The notes beneath the pieces were generated by a model, which did no database searches, was not told the DNA's origin, and worked only from the letters and a program-made list of their open reading frames with translations. From Bacillota bacterium (GTDB taxonomy: Bacteria; Bacillota; Clostridia; Christensenellales; CAG-138): a stretch of 6,480 nucleotides of DNA. Numbering within the stretch: the stretch's first letter is position 1; each line of letters starts with the position of its first letter. Both the position numbers and the translations under genes were made by a program. The stretch covers positions 1 to 6,480 of the forward strand of contig JAEWZS010000221.1 in NCBI GenBank assembly GCA_023458355.1, written 5' to 3'. Positions 5,844 to 6,480 of this stretch are shown in pieces.

Positions 5844-5873
5844 TTGCGGACGCACGGTATGACAAACTATAAT
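5844..5873 (+). promoter_or_regulatory. Probable promoter of the LytTR regulator
   Basis: TTGCGG (5844-5849), an 18-base spacer and a perfect TATAAT (5868-5873). The predicted start near 5880 leaves a leader of about 24 bases. The weak -35 beside a perfect -10 would suit activation by a bound regulator. I see no clear pair of LytTR-type direct repeats upstream. The stretch 5783-5843 shows nothing else I can support. Confidence 0.6.
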
Positions 5874-5903
5874 TGGCTTAAGAGTAAAAGAAAGGATAGT
5901 GTT

Positions 5904-6347
5904 ATGGGAATCAAGTTGACAATTGATGAAAGTCCCGGATACAGAGAGGCAGAGATTGTAATTCGATGCAAACGGGTTGAAGGCAGCTTAAAAAATATTG
6001 TGGACTATATCCGCGTTCTTTCGAACCCTATTGCGGTAAAAGCAGATGGAACAACGCGCCTTCTCCCGCTTTCAAGCGTATTTTACTTCGAATCGGTTGA
6101 TAAAAGGTCGTTTGCTTACTGTGCAAGCAGCGTATATGAATGCGCACAAACGCTGGCCGAACTAGAAAAAAGGCTTGCAAGCAGCACATTTGTCCGGATT
6201 TCAAAAAGCTGCATTGTAAACACGGTTCTTATAAAAAATGTAAGTCCCCTGGATAACCACCGCCTTAAGGTATTTTTGCGCAACGGCGAAGCTCAGATTA
6301 TCAATCGGCACTATGTGGCCGCACTAAAAGAAAGATTAGGTTTATAG
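5904..6347 (+). CDS. Stand-alone LytTR-domain DNA-binding transcriptional regulator
   Basis: This 147-residue protein has a short N-terminal region (MGIKLTIDESPGYREAEIVI) and a LytTR DNA-binding domain filling about residues 44-146. Typical LytTR features are LLPLSSVFYFESVDKRSFAY (53-72), FVRISKSCIVN (96-106), VFLRNGEAQIINRHYV (123-138) and a C-terminal helix. There is no receiver domain, so it is not a classic two-component response regulator. Such small regulators are often paired with a membrane protein that controls them, and the next gene fits that role. The start ATG at 5904 has AAAGGA at 5891-5896 with a 7-base gap. A longer in-frame reading from TTG 5781 would begin inside a terminator, so it was not used. 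It lies downstream of its own promoter in a separate unit from the tRNA. Confidence 0.93.
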   Translation: MGIKLTIDESPGYREAEIVIRCKRVEGSLKNIVDYIRVLSNPIAVKADGTTRLLPLSSVFYFESVDKRSFAYCASSVYECAQTLAELEKRLASSTFVRISKSCIVNTVLIKNVSPLDNHRLKVFLRNGEAQIINRHYVAALKERLGL

Positions 6348-6356
6348 GAGGAGAAA

Positions 6357-6480
6357 ATGAGCAATATCGTTAAGCACTTTAAAATTTGGGCACAAGCATT
6401 TGCCCTCATCATCCTGTTTGTCGCGATTATTAAGCTAATCGAAGGTGAGAATCAGCTGCGCCTTAGTGCTATCCTTCAAA
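6357..6480 (+). CDS. Start of a small membrane protein paired with the LytTR regulator, possibly DUF3021-like (cut by window end)
   Basis: Only the first 41 codons are visible. ATG 6357 has a strong AGGAGG ribosome site at 6346-6351 that overlaps the stop codon of the LytTR gene, so the two are cotranscribed and probably coupled. The visible part has a short polar start (MSNIVKHFKIWAQ), a hydrophobic segment (AFALIILFVAIIKLI, residues 14-28) likely to span the membrane, and then a charged stretch. LytTR regulators of this size are commonly followed by small multi-pass proteins such as the DUF3021 family, which may hold the regulator inactive at the membrane. The family call rests mainly on this neighbourhood and not on diagnostic motifs, because most of the protein lies beyond the window. 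Confidence 0.65.
   Translation, partial: MSNIVKHFKIWAQAFALIILFVAIIKLIEGENQLRLSAILQ

Noticed and set aside
5824..5861. Possible LytTR binding direct repeats (GGTTA at 5828 and GGTAT at 5856) before the LytTR gene
   Set aside because: The two copies match the LytTR consensus poorly and are 28 bases apart, not the usual spacing of about two helical turns. Not enough to call an operator.
5781..5903. N-terminal extension of the LytTR gene from TTG 5781
   Set aside because: The start lies in the T-tract of an intrinsic terminator and upstream of the promoter at 5844-5873. ATG 5904 has a proper ribosome site and family-like N-terminus.
1..6480. CRISPR arrays, insertion sequences, phage genes, toxin-antitoxin pairs
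   Set aside because: No regularly spaced repeats, transposase or integrase motifs, or small toxin-like pairs were seen on either strand.

Overview
The window looks like chromosomal DNA from a Gram-positive bacterium of the Firmicutes, most likely a member of the Clostridia. This is inferred from the gene families (a CpsB/C/D tyrosine phosphoregulatory module with a LytR-CpsA-Psr protein, and a single-domain LytTR regulator followed by a small membrane protein) and from the strong AGGAGG-type ribosome binding sites. No single marker fixes the genus.

Positions 9-5140, minus strand: a compact five-gene exopolysaccharide or capsule operon, read leftwards. The order is CpsC-like chain-length/kinase-activator membrane protein, CpsD-like tyrosine autokinase, CpsB-like PHP-family phosphotyrosine phosphatase, LytR-CpsA-Psr (LCP) glycopolymer transferase, and a large membrane-bound CapD/PglF-type nucleotide-sugar 4,6-dehydratase. 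The genes overlap by a few bases or lie less than 20 bases apart, so they are almost certainly cotranscribed. The first three form a phosphorylation switch that tunes polymer export and length. The LCP protein would attach polymer to the cell wall, and the dehydratase would make a modified amino-sugar precursor. The operon probably continues left of base 1.

Positions 5141-5495: an AT-rich divergent intergenic region. It holds a good minus-strand promoter with a leader of about 160 bases for the polysaccharide operon, including a start-stop AUGUAA just before cpsC. It also holds two tandem plus-strand promoters, exactly 34 bases apart, for the tRNA.

Positions 5496-5783, plus strand: tRNA-Leu(CAA) with encoded CCA and a strong intrinsic terminator. 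After it come about 130 bases with no gene but a series of small perfect hairpins, ending in a second intrinsic terminator. This non-coding element is the least explained part of the window.

Positions 5784-6480, plus strand: a promoter, a stand-alone LytTR-domain DNA-binding regulator, and the first 41 codons of a probable small membrane protein. This layout resembles LytTR regulator plus membrane-inhibitor pairs.

Overall this is a fairly ordinary cell-envelope region. The points that reward a second look are the hairpin-rich non-coding element, the start-stop leader, the tandem tRNA promoters and the cut-off LytTR/membrane pair.
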